Source: JALZKA01 sp963721645
Lineage (GTDB): Bacteria; Actinomycetota; Thermoleophilia; Solirubrobacterales; 70-9
Assembly (NCBI GenBank): GCA_963721645.1
Contig: CAVRJK010000002.1
Span: 744,001 to 808,000, forward strand
Length of the DNA stretch: 64,000 nt
Reading direction: 5' to 3'
Of this stretch, positions 17,028 through 25,142 are shown one piece after another (positions within the stretch are counted from its first letter, which is position 1; each line of letters begins with the position of its first letter). The notes below the pieces were generated by a model, which was not told the origin of the DNA, searched no databases, and saw only the letters and a list, made by a program, of their open reading frames with translations. A program made the translations under genes and the position numbers.

Positions 17028-17545
17028 GGGTCGTGGCGGGCGAGTTCGGAGGGCGGCGCCTGAAAGCGCCGAGAGGCACTGCTGTCAGGCCTACTTCGGA
17101 TCGTGCGCGCGAGGCGCTCTTCTCCATTCTGGGCGATGTCTCAGGCGCCGATGTCTGCGACCTCTTCTGTGGGACCGGGGCTCTGGGCATCGAGGCTTTG
17201 TCCAGGGGCGCGCGCCACGCGGTGCTGGTCGACGACGACACGTCCCCGGCCCAGGCCAACGTGGACTCGCTCGATATCGCGGAGCGGGTGGACCTCGTGC
17301 GTCGCGACGCGTTCGAGTACCTGGGATCGGCTACAGCCACGTTTGACCTGATCCTCTGCGATCCGCCATATACACTCGCCGCCCGCGTGGCCCGAGACCT
17401 CGAAATGCTGGTGCCGGCCCGCCTCCGCGAAGGAGGACGCCTGGTCACCGAAAGCCCGTCTCACACACCTATGGAGCTCGACCTCAAACTTGATGACGAC
17501 CGCGCCTACGGTGAGGCTTCGATCCGGATCTGGTCGGCGTCGTGA
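17024..17545 (+). CDS. rsmD: 16S rRNA (guanine-966 N2) methyltransferase RsmD
   Basis: Methylates G966 of 16S rRNA with SAM. Opens with the family signature RVVAGEFGGRRLKAP, then RPTSDRAREALF, a Rossmann motif DLFCGTGALGIEAL (about residues 45-58) and the catalytic DPPY near 115. 173 residues. ATG overlaps the recG stop; its own stop overlaps the coaD GTG. recG-rsmD-coaD is a common gene order. Confidence 0.94.
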   Translation: MRVVAGEFGGRRLKAPRGTAVRPTSDRAREALFSILGDVSGADVCDLFCGTGALGIEALSRGARHAVLVDDDTSPAQANVDSLDIAERVDLVRRDAFEYLGSATATFDLILCDPPYTLAARVARDLEMLVPARLREGGRLVTESPSHTPMELDLKLDDDRAYGEASIRIWSAS

Positions 17546-18054
17546 ACTCGGAGGGCATCGAGAGGGTCGCCGTCTGCCCTGGCAGCTACGACCCCGTGAC
17601 GAACGGGCACCTCGACATCATCGGCCGCGCCTCGAGGGTCTTCGACCGCGTTGTGGTCGGCGTCGTCGGGCAGTCCATCCGTAAATCGGAGAGCCTGTTC
17701 ACGCCAGAGGAGCGCCAGGGGTTTCTCGAGCGCGCGATCGCCGAAGCCGGACTCGAGAATGTGGAGGTCAGGATCTTCACCAACCTTCTCGTCGAGTTCG
17801 TCCGCGAATGCGGCGGGACGGCGATCGTGAAGGGCCTGCGGGCGATCTCGGACTTCGAGTACGAGTTCGAGATGAATCAGCTGAACCGGAAGGCGGCTCC
17901 CGACATCGAGTCGGTGTACATCTTCGCCTCAGCTGAGTACAGCTTCATCCGTTCGACCGGGGTCAGGGAACTGGCGACGTTCGGCGGAGACATCACCGGC
18001 CTTGTCCCCGATGAGGTCGCTGGCGCCCTCTCTGAGCGCGTCCAGCGTTCGTAG
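17542..18054 (+). CDS. coaD: Phosphopantetheine adenylyltransferase
   Basis: Fourth step of coenzyme A synthesis. Nucleotidyltransferase motif GSYDPVTNGHLDI (T/H-x-G-H) near residue 12, KGLRAISDFEYEF, and R-S-T-G-V-R-E-L-A near the end. 170 residues, GTG start overlapping rsmD. CoA and its 4'-phosphopantetheine arm are later used by the acyl carrier protein encoded 3.7 kb downstream. Confidence 0.95.
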   Translation: MNSEGIERVAVCPGSYDPVTNGHLDIIGRASRVFDRVVVGVVGQSIRKSESLFTPEERQGFLERAIAEAGLENVEVRIFTNLLVEFVRECGGTAIVKGLRAISDFEYEFEMNQLNRKAAPDIESVYIFASAEYSFIRSTGVRELATFGGDITGLVPDEVAGALSERVQRS

Positions 18055-18140
18055 ATCGTGGGCAGGAGCTTGCAACAAGTTGGCGAAAAAGCCCCCGGCA
18101 CTCCTGCAACCAGCGTTCTCACCTAAGCTTCCCCCTGCAA

Positions 18141-18602
18141 ATGGACGTCCTTGTTCTCATAGACAAACTCGATGACCTGATCCACAACGCGCGGCCGGTG
18201 CCGCTCACGGATCAGGTTCGCGTCGATCGCGAGGAGATCTACGACCTCCTCGACCAGATGCGTGCCACGATCCCTGAGGAGATCAAGCAGGCGCGCTGGA
18301 TCGTCAAGGAGCGCCAGGAGATGCTTGCCGAGGCCAAGCGCGAGGCAGAGCGCGTCGTCAAGGAGGCCCGTGACCAGCAGTCACGCCTGATCTCCGACGA
18401 AGAGGTCTACAAGCAGGCGGAGCGTGCCGCGGAAGAGATCATCGAGGACGCTCGCGAGACCGAGCGCCAGATCCGTCTCGGTGCCGAGGACTATGCCGAC
18501 GAGATTCTCTCGACGCTCGAAGTCAATCTTCAGAAGTTCCTCGCCGCAGTCCAGCGCGGCCGCGACCGTCTAGCCGGTCGCGACGACGAACCCCTCGACT
18601 AG
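18141..18602 (+). CDS. Coiled-coil protein conserved beside coaD in actinobacteria
   Basis: 153 residues, strongly charged, with a predicted long helix from about residue 45 to 130 (repeated E-A-K-R-E-A-E-R-V-V-K-E-A type heptads). It resembles short DivIVA-like or ATP-synthase-b-like coiled coils annotated near coaD and DUF177 in actinobacteria. No enzyme motif. A role as a scaffold near the membrane or division site is only inferred. TAAGCT at 18124-18129 lies 11 bases before the ATG, suggesting its own promoter. Confidence 0.7.
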   Translation: MDVLVLIDKLDDLIHNARPVPLTDQVRVDREEIYDLLDQMRATIPEEIKQARWIVKERQEMLAEAKREAERVVKEARDQQSRLISDEEVYKQAERAAEEIIEDARETERQIRLGAEDYADEILSTLEVNLQKFLAAVQRGRDRLAGRDDEPLD

Positions 18603-18640
18603 CGATCAGGCGGCGCAGAGATGCGCGTCTCGTCGCCCTC

Positions 18641-18693
18641 GGCCGATCGCCTCGTTCACGTGCGAGCATGAACGCTCACTTCGCCGATCGGCC
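18641..18693. terminator. Nested inverted repeats between convergent genes
   Basis: Outer arms GGCCGATCG (18641-18649) and CGATCGGCC (18685-18693) enclose inner arms CGTTCA (18653-18658) and TGAACG (18669-18674). The position between two converging genes fits a bidirectional terminator, but no T-run is present. Confidence 0.45.
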
Positions 18694-18734
18694 TGCGTCC
18701 TCCGAGCGGCTTGCTTTTCGCTCGCTCCAGTCGG

Positions 18735-19235
18735 TCAGTAGACGGCGCGGACGACTGCCAGGCCGTCCTCAGCCCATGTGACTTCGCCGCTGGCCCATTC
18801 GGCCCACTCGGCTGCCTGTTCCGGTGTCAGGACGTCGCCGATAACGACTGCTTGCGAATGGTCCCGAACACGGCGGAAGAGCTGATGCACGCCGTCGGGG
18901 TCCAACTCCGAAGCGGTGAGGACGGCGATCACGAGGTCCCACGGGCCGTCGGGTAGCGGGTCCTCGATCCGCCCGAGCCTGAGGTCCTCCCAACCAAGCT
19001 CCCTTGCCTTGAAGACCATCTCCGAGCTCGAGTCGTATCCAGTGATGCGAGCGTCCGGAAAGCGGTCGAGCAGGCGCTGCGTCGTCTCGGCGGTGCCGAA
19101 CCCGAGCTCCAGGACGCGTGCGGGCTCGAAGGGGATGGCGTCCAGCGCGGCAACCTGCAGGTCCTCGTAACGCGGGACCTCTTCGAGGATCCGCTCGAGG
19201 TAGCTGTCCGGGTCTCGATTGGGTAAGGGGTTCAT
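18735..19235 (-). CDS. Class I SAM-dependent methyltransferase
   Basis: 166 residues with the Rossmann motif I VLELGFGTAETT (about residues 41-52), the acidic end of the next strand (ITGYDSS), and LVIAVLTASEL as motif IV. Substrate cannot be told from sequence. It is leftward and sits divergently from DUF177, with only 29 bases between starts. Confidence 0.75.
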   Translation of the reverse strand: MNPLPNRDPDSYLERILEEVPRYEDLQVAALDAIPFEPARVLELGFGTAETTQRLLDRFPDARITGYDSSSEMVFKARELGWEDLRLGRIEDPLPDGPWDLVIAVLTASELDPDGVHQLFRRVRDHSQAVVIGDVLTPEQAAEWAEWASGEVTWAEDGLAVVRAVY

Positions 19236-19264
19236 TCAGAAGGCCATCTCTACATTCTCAACTC

Positions 19265-19783
19265 GTGCCCGCGCCATTCAACACCATCGATCTTGCGACC
19301 CTGGCGCTCAAGTCGGGCGAGGGCCGACGCCTGGACTTCGAGCTCATCCCCGAGGACCTCGAGATGGGCGGTCAGACCTACGGCTTCGGCGGCGAGTCTG
19401 TACCGGGGCAGCTGGATGTCTCGCGCACCTCGTCGGGGCACGCGATGCGTCTTCGTCTCACCGCGACCCTTCACGGACTGTGCATGCGCTGTCTCACGCC
19501 CTCCGAGTTCGACGTTGAGGTCGAGTCGCGCGAGATCGATCAGCCGGGCACCGGCGACGAGGAGCTCGCGAGTCCGTACGTGAACCTCGACGAGCTCGAC
19601 ATCGCAGCGTGGGCACACGATGCGATCGCGTTGACGCTTCCCGTAGCGATGCTGTGTCGTCCGGACTGCAAGGGTCTGTGTCCGGAGTGCGGCATCCCGC
19701 TCAACGGCATCCCGGAGGACGAGCACACCCACGAGCGCGAGCCCGACCCCAGGTGGGCGAAGCTCCGCGACCTGACCGACTGA
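19265..19783 (+). CDS. DUF177 (YceD) family protein
   Basis: 172 residues. The C-terminal half contains CMRC and CRPDCKGLCPECG, the zinc-type cysteines of bacterial YceD proteins, which in other bacteria and chloroplasts influence 23S rRNA maturation. The GTG at 19265 begins the conserved LATLALKSGEGRRL region; TACATT at 19251-19256 is eight bases upstream. Normally yceD-rpmF-plsX are contiguous; here a RAYT transposase with flanking repeats has been inserted between yceD and rpmF. Confidence 0.85.
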   Translation: MPAPFNTIDLATLALKSGEGRRLDFELIPEDLEMGGQTYGFGGESVPGQLDVSRTSSGHAMRLRLTATLHGLCMRCLTPSEFDVEVESREIDQPGTGDEELASPYVNLDELDIAAWAHDAIALTLPVAMLCRPDCKGLCPECGIPLNGIPEDEHTHEREPDPRWAKLRDLTD

Positions 19784-19786
19784 CCC

Positions 19787-19805
19787 GAGGGGTCAGACCC
19801 CTCAC
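19787..19805 (+). repeat. REP-type palindrome, left flank of the RAYT gene
   Basis: GAGGGGTCAGACCCCTCAC starting four bases after the DUF177 stop, followed by AAAACGCTCACAC. With the inverted copy at 20358-20376 it brackets the transposase gene. Confidence 0.88.
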
Positions 19806-19833
19806 AAAACGCTCACACTCCGCCGCCCAGCGC

Positions 19834-20292
19834 TCAAAAGCTCAGCCGACACCGGGCCCGCGCGATGACGACGTCGGTCCAACCCCAACCGTCGGGCGCG
19901 TCGCAGAGCCCAGCCTCGACCGGGTTTTGCGCCACGTACTCGGTGGCCGCAACCAACTGAGCGTCGGAGGCTATGACCGTTGCATGGAAGCGCCCTTGGA
20001 AAACGTGCCCGCTCTTGTCGTGGCGGAGATTGAAGCGCTGCGCATAACTGCTCTGAAGCCTCTGCATGCCGCGGCTCAGATTTGCGTCTGACGTCTCGAG
20101 GAGAAGATGGACGTGGTTGTCCATCAGGCAGTAGCCGAGCCGCTTCCAGCGAAGCTCGGCGCAGACGTCGCCGAGGATTCCCAGGTAGCGACGACGGTCC
20201 TGGTCATCGACGAACAGGCGTCGACGGTCGATTCCTCGCGCGGTCACGTGGTAGATCCCGCCGGGCAGGTTGGGGCGTGGTTTTCGGGGCAT
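19834..20292 (-). CDS. REP-associated tyrosine transposase (RAYT, Y1 family)
   Basis: 152 residues of the Y1_Tnp/TnpA_REP family, single-stranded DNA nucleases related to IS200/IS605 TnpA. It begins with R-x-N-L-P-G-G-I-Y-H-V-T-A-R-G, has the HUH metal motif in the form NHVHLL (about residues 59-64), and FNLRHDKSGHVFQGRF with the expected nucleophile-helix region; the catalytic Tyr is probably in SYAQRF, about residue 83. It lies antisense to the surrounding housekeeping genes and is flanked by inverted REP palindromes of the type repeated through the window. RAYTs are usually domesticated and process REP palindromes. Confidence 0.9.
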   Translation of the reverse strand: MPRKPRPNLPGGIYHVTARGIDRRRLFVDDQDRRRYLGILGDVCAELRWKRLGYCLMDNHVHLLLETSDANLSRGMQRLQSSYAQRFNLRHDKSGHVFQGRFHATVIASDAQLVAATEYVAQNPVEAGLCDAPDGWGWTDVVIARARCRLSF

Positions 20293-20357
20293 GTGAGTGA
20301 CAACCCCGGGCGGGCTTGTGGCGCCCCCTGCGTGCCGGGGGTGATTGTTAGGGAACT

Positions 20358-20376
20358 GTGAGGGGTCTGACCCCTA
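20358..20376 (-). repeat. REP-type palindrome, right flank of the RAYT gene
   Basis: Read on the minus strand it is TAGGGGTCAGACCCCTCAC, the same unit as at 19787-19805 in the opposite orientation, with the first base changed from G to T. It lies upstream of rpmF. Confidence 0.88.
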
Positions 20377-20424
20377 GGGGTTGGCGGGGATCTCTTGCCG
20401 GCCCGGCTACCATCCTCGGCTCAT

Positions 20425-20634
20425 ATGGCAGTCCCCAAGAAGAGAACTTCCCGCACCCGGCGCGACAAGCGTCGCGCGACGCATACCGCCGCCAAGCCGC
20501 GCACGAACAGCTGCGTGCGCTGCCACAGCCCGCGCCTGCCGCACCGCGTGTGTCCGACATGCGGGACCTACGCGGGCCGCGAGGTCATCCGCCCGGACAT
20601 CGGCGAGGAACTCGGCGGCCCTGATCAGGCCTAG
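20425..20634 (+). CDS. rpmF: Ribosomal protein L32, zinc-binding form
   Basis: 69 residues starting MAVPKKRTSRTRRDKRR, with paired zinc cysteines CVRC and CPTC. The C-terminal tail (after GREVI) is longer and more acidic than in many L32 proteins. ATG chosen at 20425; TACCAT at 20408-20413 lies 11 bases upstream, so the gene may have its own promoter despite the RAYT insertion ahead of it. plsX follows after three bases. Confidence 0.95.
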   Translation: MAVPKKRTSRTRRDKRRATHTAAKPRTNSCVRCHSPRLPHRVCPTCGTYAGREVIRPDIGEELGGPDQA

Positions 20635-20637
20635 TCC

Positions 20638-21648
20638 GTGGTCACCGTCGCGCTAGACGGTCGCGGGGTCGAGCAGGGAACTGACGTACTTGTCGCCGGC
20701 GCGAAGCTTGCGCTGAGCGACGGCATCGCCATTCGAGTCTTCGGCGATCCAGCGGAACTTGCTCCTCTGGGCGAGATCGGCGCCGAGATCGTTGACGCGC
20801 CCGGCGCGATCTCAAACGATGACGACCCGGTCTCGAGCGTGCGCTCGCGCGAGGACGCGTCGATCGTGATGGCGGCTGCAGACGTTGCCGCCGGGCGCTC
20901 GGATGCGCTCGTGAGCGCCGGTCCGACCGGCGCCACCATGGCCGCCGCGCTCTTTGCCCTGCGTCGCCTCAGCGGCGTCAGGCGGCCGTCGCTGGCGGTG
21001 CAGTTGCCGACGGTCGGCCATGACGGCGACCCCACGCTTCTTCTGGACGCTGGGGCGAACTCCGAGTCGCGCCCCCAGGATCTGGTCCAGTCGGCGGTCA
21101 TGGGCGCTGCGTTTTCGCGCGCCGTCCTTGGTGTCGCAGATCCTCGCGTTGCCCTGCTCTCGGTCGGCGAGGAGTCAAAGAAGGGGACCACCGATGTGGT
21201 CGAAGCCCACGCCGAGCTCTCCGCGCTCGAGGGCATCCGCTTCATCGGCAACATCGAAGGGCGCGACCTCCTGTCCGGCAAGGCCGAGGTGATCGCGACC
21301 GACGGGTTCACGGGCAACGTCGCCCTGAAGACACTCGAGGGAACTGCGAAAACCGTGGGCGCGGCGGTTGGGGCGGCCGCGCGCTCGAATCCGCTCTCCG
21401 CGATCGGCGGGCTGATGCTTCGCCCCGCCCTCGGCGAGTTGCGTCGCAAGATGGATCCCGACATGACCGGAGGGGCGATCCTTCTCGGTGTGCGGGGCGT
21501 CGCGGTCGTCGGACACGGGAGCTCCGGTCCCGACGGTGTCGCGAACGCGATCCGGCTCGCCGCACGAGCGGTTTCAGAGCGTGCCACCGAGCGGACCGGC
21601 GAGCTACTCGCCTCGGCCGGCGCAACCAGGGCAGACCTCAACGCCTGA
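20638..21648 (+). CDS. plsX: Phosphate acyltransferase PlsX, divergent N-terminus
   Basis: Makes acyl-phosphate from acyl-ACP for glycerolipid synthesis. The C-terminal two thirds fit well: TGATMAAALFALRR, LDAGAN, GFTGNVALKTLEG and HGSSGPDGVANAI. The N-terminal motif normally reading DAMGGD-x-x-P is here LDGRGVEQG, and the SAGNTGA loop reads SAGPTGA. 336 residues, GTG start. The order rpmF-plsX-acpP supports the assignment. Confidence 0.88.
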   Translation: MVTVALDGRGVEQGTDVLVAGAKLALSDGIAIRVFGDPAELAPLGEIGAEIVDAPGAISNDDDPVSSVRSREDASIVMAAADVAAGRSDALVSAGPTGATMAAALFALRRLSGVRRPSLAVQLPTVGHDGDPTLLLDAGANSESRPQDLVQSAVMGAAFSRAVLGVADPRVALLSVGEESKKGTTDVVEAHAELSALEGIRFIGNIEGRDLLSGKAEVIATDGFTGNVALKTLEGTAKTVGAAVGAAARSNPLSAIGGLMLRPALGELRRKMDPDMTGGAILLGVRGVAVVGHGSSGPDGVANAIRLAARAVSERATERTGELLASAGATRADLNA

Positions 21649-21711
21649 TGGACGCTTCCCGCGAAAGCTGGATCTGCTTTCGCTGAGGCTGATTCTGATA
21701 GGAACTCCCCC

Positions 21712-21969
21712 ATGAGCATGGATCGCGGCATCGTCTTGGAGAAGGTCCGATCCCATCTCGCGTCCGAGCTCGGCATCGACGGCGGGGCAATCACTGACGA
21801 GACCCACTTCCGAGACGACCTCGAGGCCGACTCGCTCGACCTCTACGAGCTCGTCATGGAACTGGAGGACACCTACGGCGTGAAGATGTCCGAGCAGGAG
21901 GCCGAGCAGATCGAAACGGTTGGACAGGCAGTCGACTTCGTGGCGGCGAGGGCCGAAGACCCCAGCTGA
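21712..21969 (+). CDS. acpP: Acyl carrier protein
   Basis: 85 residues, acidic four-helix bundle. The phosphopantetheine attachment site is Ser41 in E-A-D-S-L-D-L-Y-E. It carries acyl chains for fatty-acid and phospholipid synthesis, consistent with plsX just upstream. The stop codon's last base is the first base of the rnc ATG, so rnc is translationally coupled. Confidence 0.95.
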   Translation: MSMDRGIVLEKVRSHLASELGIDGGAITDETHFRDDLEADSLDLYELVMELEDTYGVKMSEQEAEQIETVGQAVDFVAARAEDPS

Positions 21970-22706
21970 TGGCAGACGGCATCCGCGCGGTTGGACGCGG
22001 GGGGATTGCGGGGCGCGCCAAGCGACCCCCGGGCCCGGCTGCCCTGAGGTCACTTCTCGACGAGCTACCGCCCGAGGCGCGCGAGCCGGCCCTGACGCAT
22101 TCGTCGTGGGTAGACCACCGTGCCGACTCGTACGGTCGCCTCGCCTTTCTTGGAGACGGCATCTTGGGGCTGGCTATCGCCGAGCACCTGTTTGTGCGCC
22201 ACCCACGCTCGGACATCGGTCACCTGACCAAGGTCCACGGCCAGGCCGTTTCGGGCCGTGCGTGCGCGGAGGTCGCCCTGGAGCTCGGGCTCCCGGAGAT
22301 GATGGCCGAGCTCCAGCCACAGGTGCTCGACGGTGGAATCGACATTCCGGCTCTTTTGGCCTCGGAGCGGGCCATGGCATCCGTTTGCGAGTCGGTGATC
22401 GGCGCGTGCTACCTCCACCACGGCTTCGAGGTGACAGCCCCCGCGGTGGTTGCCGCCTTCGCGACCCAGGTCGATCTGGCATCGGAAACGGTCCTCGACT
22501 TCAAGTCGGCGCTCCAGGAACGGCTGGCACGCGACGGCGGCCGGGTTCGATACGAGGTCACCGAGGAGGACGGGCCGCCGCACGAGCGCAACTTCGAGGT
22601 TGCGGCGAGCGTCGAGGGCAAAGTCATCGGCACCGGATCCGGCCGCTCGAAGAAGGCGGCCGAACAGGCAGCGGCAGCCGAAGCGCTCGAGCGCATGTCG
22701 GACTGA
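21969..22706 (+). CDS. rnc: Ribonuclease III homologue with degenerate active site
   Basis: 245 residues with the RNase III layout: N-terminal endonuclease fold (about residues 25-155) and a good C-terminal dsRNA-binding domain (about 170-243, FKSALQERL, then GSGRSKKAAEQAAA). The signature usually written NERLEFLGD is YGRLAFLGD (residues 55-63), so the positions equal to E. coli Glu38 and Glu41 are Gly56 and Ala59. The later motif reads MASVCESVIG (136-145), with Ser138 where Asp114 is expected. Asp63 and Glu141 (E. coli Asp45 and Glu117) remain. The location between acpP and smc is the standard rnc locus. Cleavage activity is doubtful; dsRNA binding is likely. Confidence 0.85.
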   Translation: MADGIRAVGRGGIAGRAKRPPGPAALRSLLDELPPEAREPALTHSSWVDHRADSYGRLAFLGDGILGLAIAEHLFVRHPRSDIGHLTKVHGQAVSGRACAEVALELGLPEMMAELQPQVLDGGIDIPALLASERAMASVCESVIGACYLHHGFEVTAPAVVAAFATQVDLASETVLDFKSALQERLARDGGRVRYEVTEEDGPPHERNFEVAASVEGKVIGTGSGRSKKAAEQAAAAEALERMSD

Positions 22707-22756
22707 CGTTTCCGTCCGACTCGCAAGCGACGCTTGTCACTCTCTCAGCCCGCGCT

Positions 22757-25126
22757 ATGCATCTGCAATCGATCTCAATCAAGGGGTTCAAGTCGTTCCC
22801 CGATCGCACCAACCTGGAGTTTGCTCCGGGCGTGAGCGTGATCGTCGGCCCGAACGGTTGCGGAAAGTCCAACGTGACGGACGCGGTGTTGTGGGCGCTC
22901 GGCGAGCAGAGCCCACTGTCGGTTCGCGGCCAGTCGATGCAGGACATGGTCTACACGGGAGGCGAGGGCGTTGGACCCAGCCGCTACGCGGAGGTCGAGG
23001 TCGTCCTTGCGACCGACGAGGGCGACGCGGAGCCGCTCGGCTTCTCGGAGATCGCGGTACGGCGGCGCCTGGATCGCTCGGGCGACGGCGAGTACCGACT
23101 GAACGGCGCGAGGTGTCGCCTCGCCGATGTCGTGGACGTTCTCTCCGACATGAACCTCGGCGGCGAGATGCACTCAGTCATCAGCCAGGGCCGTGTCGAG
23201 GAGATCGTCAACTCAAAGCCCCGGCACCGCCGCATCCTGGTCGAGGAGGCCGCGGGTCTTTCCAAGCACCGCAAGCGCCGCCGCCGTGCACAGCTTCGCT
23301 TGGAGCGCACCCAGGACAACCTTGATCGAGCGCTCGACGTCGAGCGCGAAGCGCGTCGTCGCCTCCGGCCCCTCAAGCAGCAGGCCCAGGCCGCCGACAT
23401 CCACTCCCGGCTCGAACGCGAGTCGAATGAGCTTCGCGCCAAGCTCCTCGCTGCGGAGGCCGGGGCGGGCGCGGGAGAGCTGCGCGCCGCCGAAAAGCGT
23501 GCCGCGACTGCCCGCAAGCAGCGCGAAGCGGTCGAAGCCGATCTCGCTGTGGTCACCAAGAAGCGCTCGGAGATCGAGGCGCGCCTTCAGGATCGCGACC
23601 GTGAACGCACCGAGGCCTGGGGCCGTCTGACCAGCCTGCGCGCGGCAGGCGAGAGGCTCGCGGCTCGCGCCGACGCTCTCGCCGCCCGCCGCGACCACCT
23701 TCGCCATGAGCTCGAGCGCCGACGCAACGCACTCGGCGCCTTGGCGGCAGAGATCGCAGCCGAAGCTGAAAAGGCTGGGGGAGACCCGATCGACGTGGGC
23801 CTCGAGCGCGCCGTGACGGCTACGCGCGAGGCGTTTGAAGCGCTCGGACGCGCTCAGGAAGCCAAGGCCGAGGGCGAGCGGGCGACTGAGGTGAGTCGCG
23901 CCCGTGACTCCCTGGAGCTCGCGGCTCGGACCGCGCGGCGCGTCGAGGATCTGCTCGGCCGCCGTCGCCAGGACTCGATCGAGCGGCGGATAACCGTCGA
24001 GGGCGACCTCTTGAAAGACGTCGAGGCACTCTGCGAAGCCGCCGCGTCGGCTCGCGATGCAACCGGACAACGTGCGACGGCGCTCGAAGCGCGCACGCTC
24101 AGCCAGTCCGAGGCTGACGAGACAACGACGGCGCTCCGCGAATGTTCGCGCCAGGACGCCGAGATTCAGGCGCGCCTCAGGGCGGCAGCAGAAGAGGTGA
24201 CGCAGGCCGAGGTCCGCGCTGCGCACCTGCGCGACCGCTCGGACGAAGCCGCCGGCGAGCTCAAGCGAATCTCCGAGGCCCTTGGCCGCGACATCGAGCC
24301 GGCCTCGAATCCGCTAGCCGATGCAGAGCGGACCGAGGTCGAGGCAAAGCTCGAGCGGCTCGCTCGCCGCCGGGAAGCGCTCGGTCCGGTCAACCCCTTG
24401 GCCGAGCGCGAGTACGACGAGGCCATGACCTATGTCTCCGAGCTCGAGGAGCAGCGCACCGACCTCGAGGAGGCGATGAAGGAGCTCCAGGGCCTGATCG
24501 CTGAGACCGACCGGAAGATCACCGCTGATTTCGAAGAGACCTTCGAGGCGGCACGTAAAAACTTCGAAGAACTGATCGAGCACCTGTTCCCCGGCGGCCG
24601 GGGGCGCCTGCGCCTGGTCACCGAGCGCACACCGCGCCCCGTAATCGGAGGAGCACAGGCCCCTGGCGAGGCTGCCGCCATGGTGAGCGAGGACGCTGCC
24701 TCGGATCCCGACGCCGCCGGAGGAGACGTTGAGGAGACCGCGGACGGAAGTTTCGACGGACACGGAGTCGAGATCGAGGTAACGCCTGCGGGTAAGGCGA
24801 TGCGAAAGCTTCAGCTCCTCTCCGGCGGCGAGAAGTCGCTGGTCGCCCTCGCGTTCGTCTTCTCGGTCTTCATGGCGCGCCCGTCGCCCTTCTACATCCT
24901 GGACGAGGTAGAGGCAGCTCTCGATGACGCGAATATCGATCGCTTTCTGCAGCTCGTCAGGCGTTTCTCGGATCGCGCCCAGTTCATCGTCGTGACGCAC
25001 CAGAAGCGCACCATGGACGCAGCCGACGTCTTGTACGGGGTCTCCATGGCGCGCGGCGGCATCACGAAGGTGGTCTCCCGCCGGATGCCGGCGACCAGCG
25101 AGCCGACGCTCGAAGACGCGGCTTAG
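22757..25126 (+). CDS. smc: Short SMC-family chromosome condensation ATPase without visible hinge
   Basis: 789 residues from the ATG at 22757 (conserved MHLQSISIKGFKSF start); typical bacterial SMC is about 1150-1200. Head halves are complete: Walker A GPNGCGKS (31-38), signature LLSGGEKSL (about 687-695), Walker B FYILDE (about 712-717). Between them lies roughly 420 residues of charged, Arg/Glu/Ala-rich coiled coil, and I find no globular glycine-rich hinge and no CxxC hook. The C-terminal head also carries an acidic insert of about 45 residues before MRKLQLL. The locus rnc-smc-ftsY is canonical, and the frame is uninterrupted. Confidence 0.9.
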   Translation: MHLQSISIKGFKSFPDRTNLEFAPGVSVIVGPNGCGKSNVTDAVLWALGEQSPLSVRGQSMQDMVYTGGEGVGPSRYAEVEVVLATDEGDAEPLGFSEIAVRRRLDRSGDGEYRLNGARCRLADVVDVLSDMNLGGEMHSVISQGRVEEIVNSKPRHRRILVEEAAGLSKHRKRRRRAQLRLERTQDNLDRALDVEREARRRLRPLKQQAQAADIHSRLERESNELRAKLLAAEAGAGAGELRAAEKRAATARKQREAVEADLAVVTKKRSEIEARLQDRDRERTEAWGRLTSLRAAGERLAARADALAARRDHLRHELERRRNALGALAAEIAAEAEKAGGDPIDVGLERAVTATREAFEALGRAQEAKAEGERATEVSRARDSLELAARTARRVEDLLGRRRQDSIERRITVEGDLLKDVEALCEAAASARDATGQRATALEARTLSQSEADETTTALRECSRQDAEIQARLRAAAEEVTQAEVRAAHLRDRSDEAAGELKRISEALGRDIEPASNPLADAERTEVEAKLERLARRREALGPVNPLAEREYDEAMTYVSELEEQRTDLEEAMKELQGLIAETDRKITADFEETFEAARKNFEELIEHLFPGGRGRLRLVTERTPRPVIGGAQAPGEAAAMVSEDAASDPDAAGGDVEETADGSFDGHGVEIEVTPAGKAMRKLQLLSGGEKSLVALAFVFSVFMARPSPFYILDEVEAALDDANIDRFLQLVRRFSDRAQFIVVTHQKRTMDAADVLYGVSMARGGITKVVSRRMPATSEPTLEDAA

Positions 25127-25142
25127 GACTACGCTGCCAATC

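Noticed and set aside
18061..18140. Small RNA or attenuator between coaD and the coiled-coil gene
   Set aside because: Only 86 bases with no convincing stem; a -10-like hexamer explains the region.
21920..22756. Long N-terminal extension of SMC overlapping acpP and rnc
   Set aside because: It is only the open third frame of two well-supported genes; conserved SMC sequence begins at the ATG at 22757.
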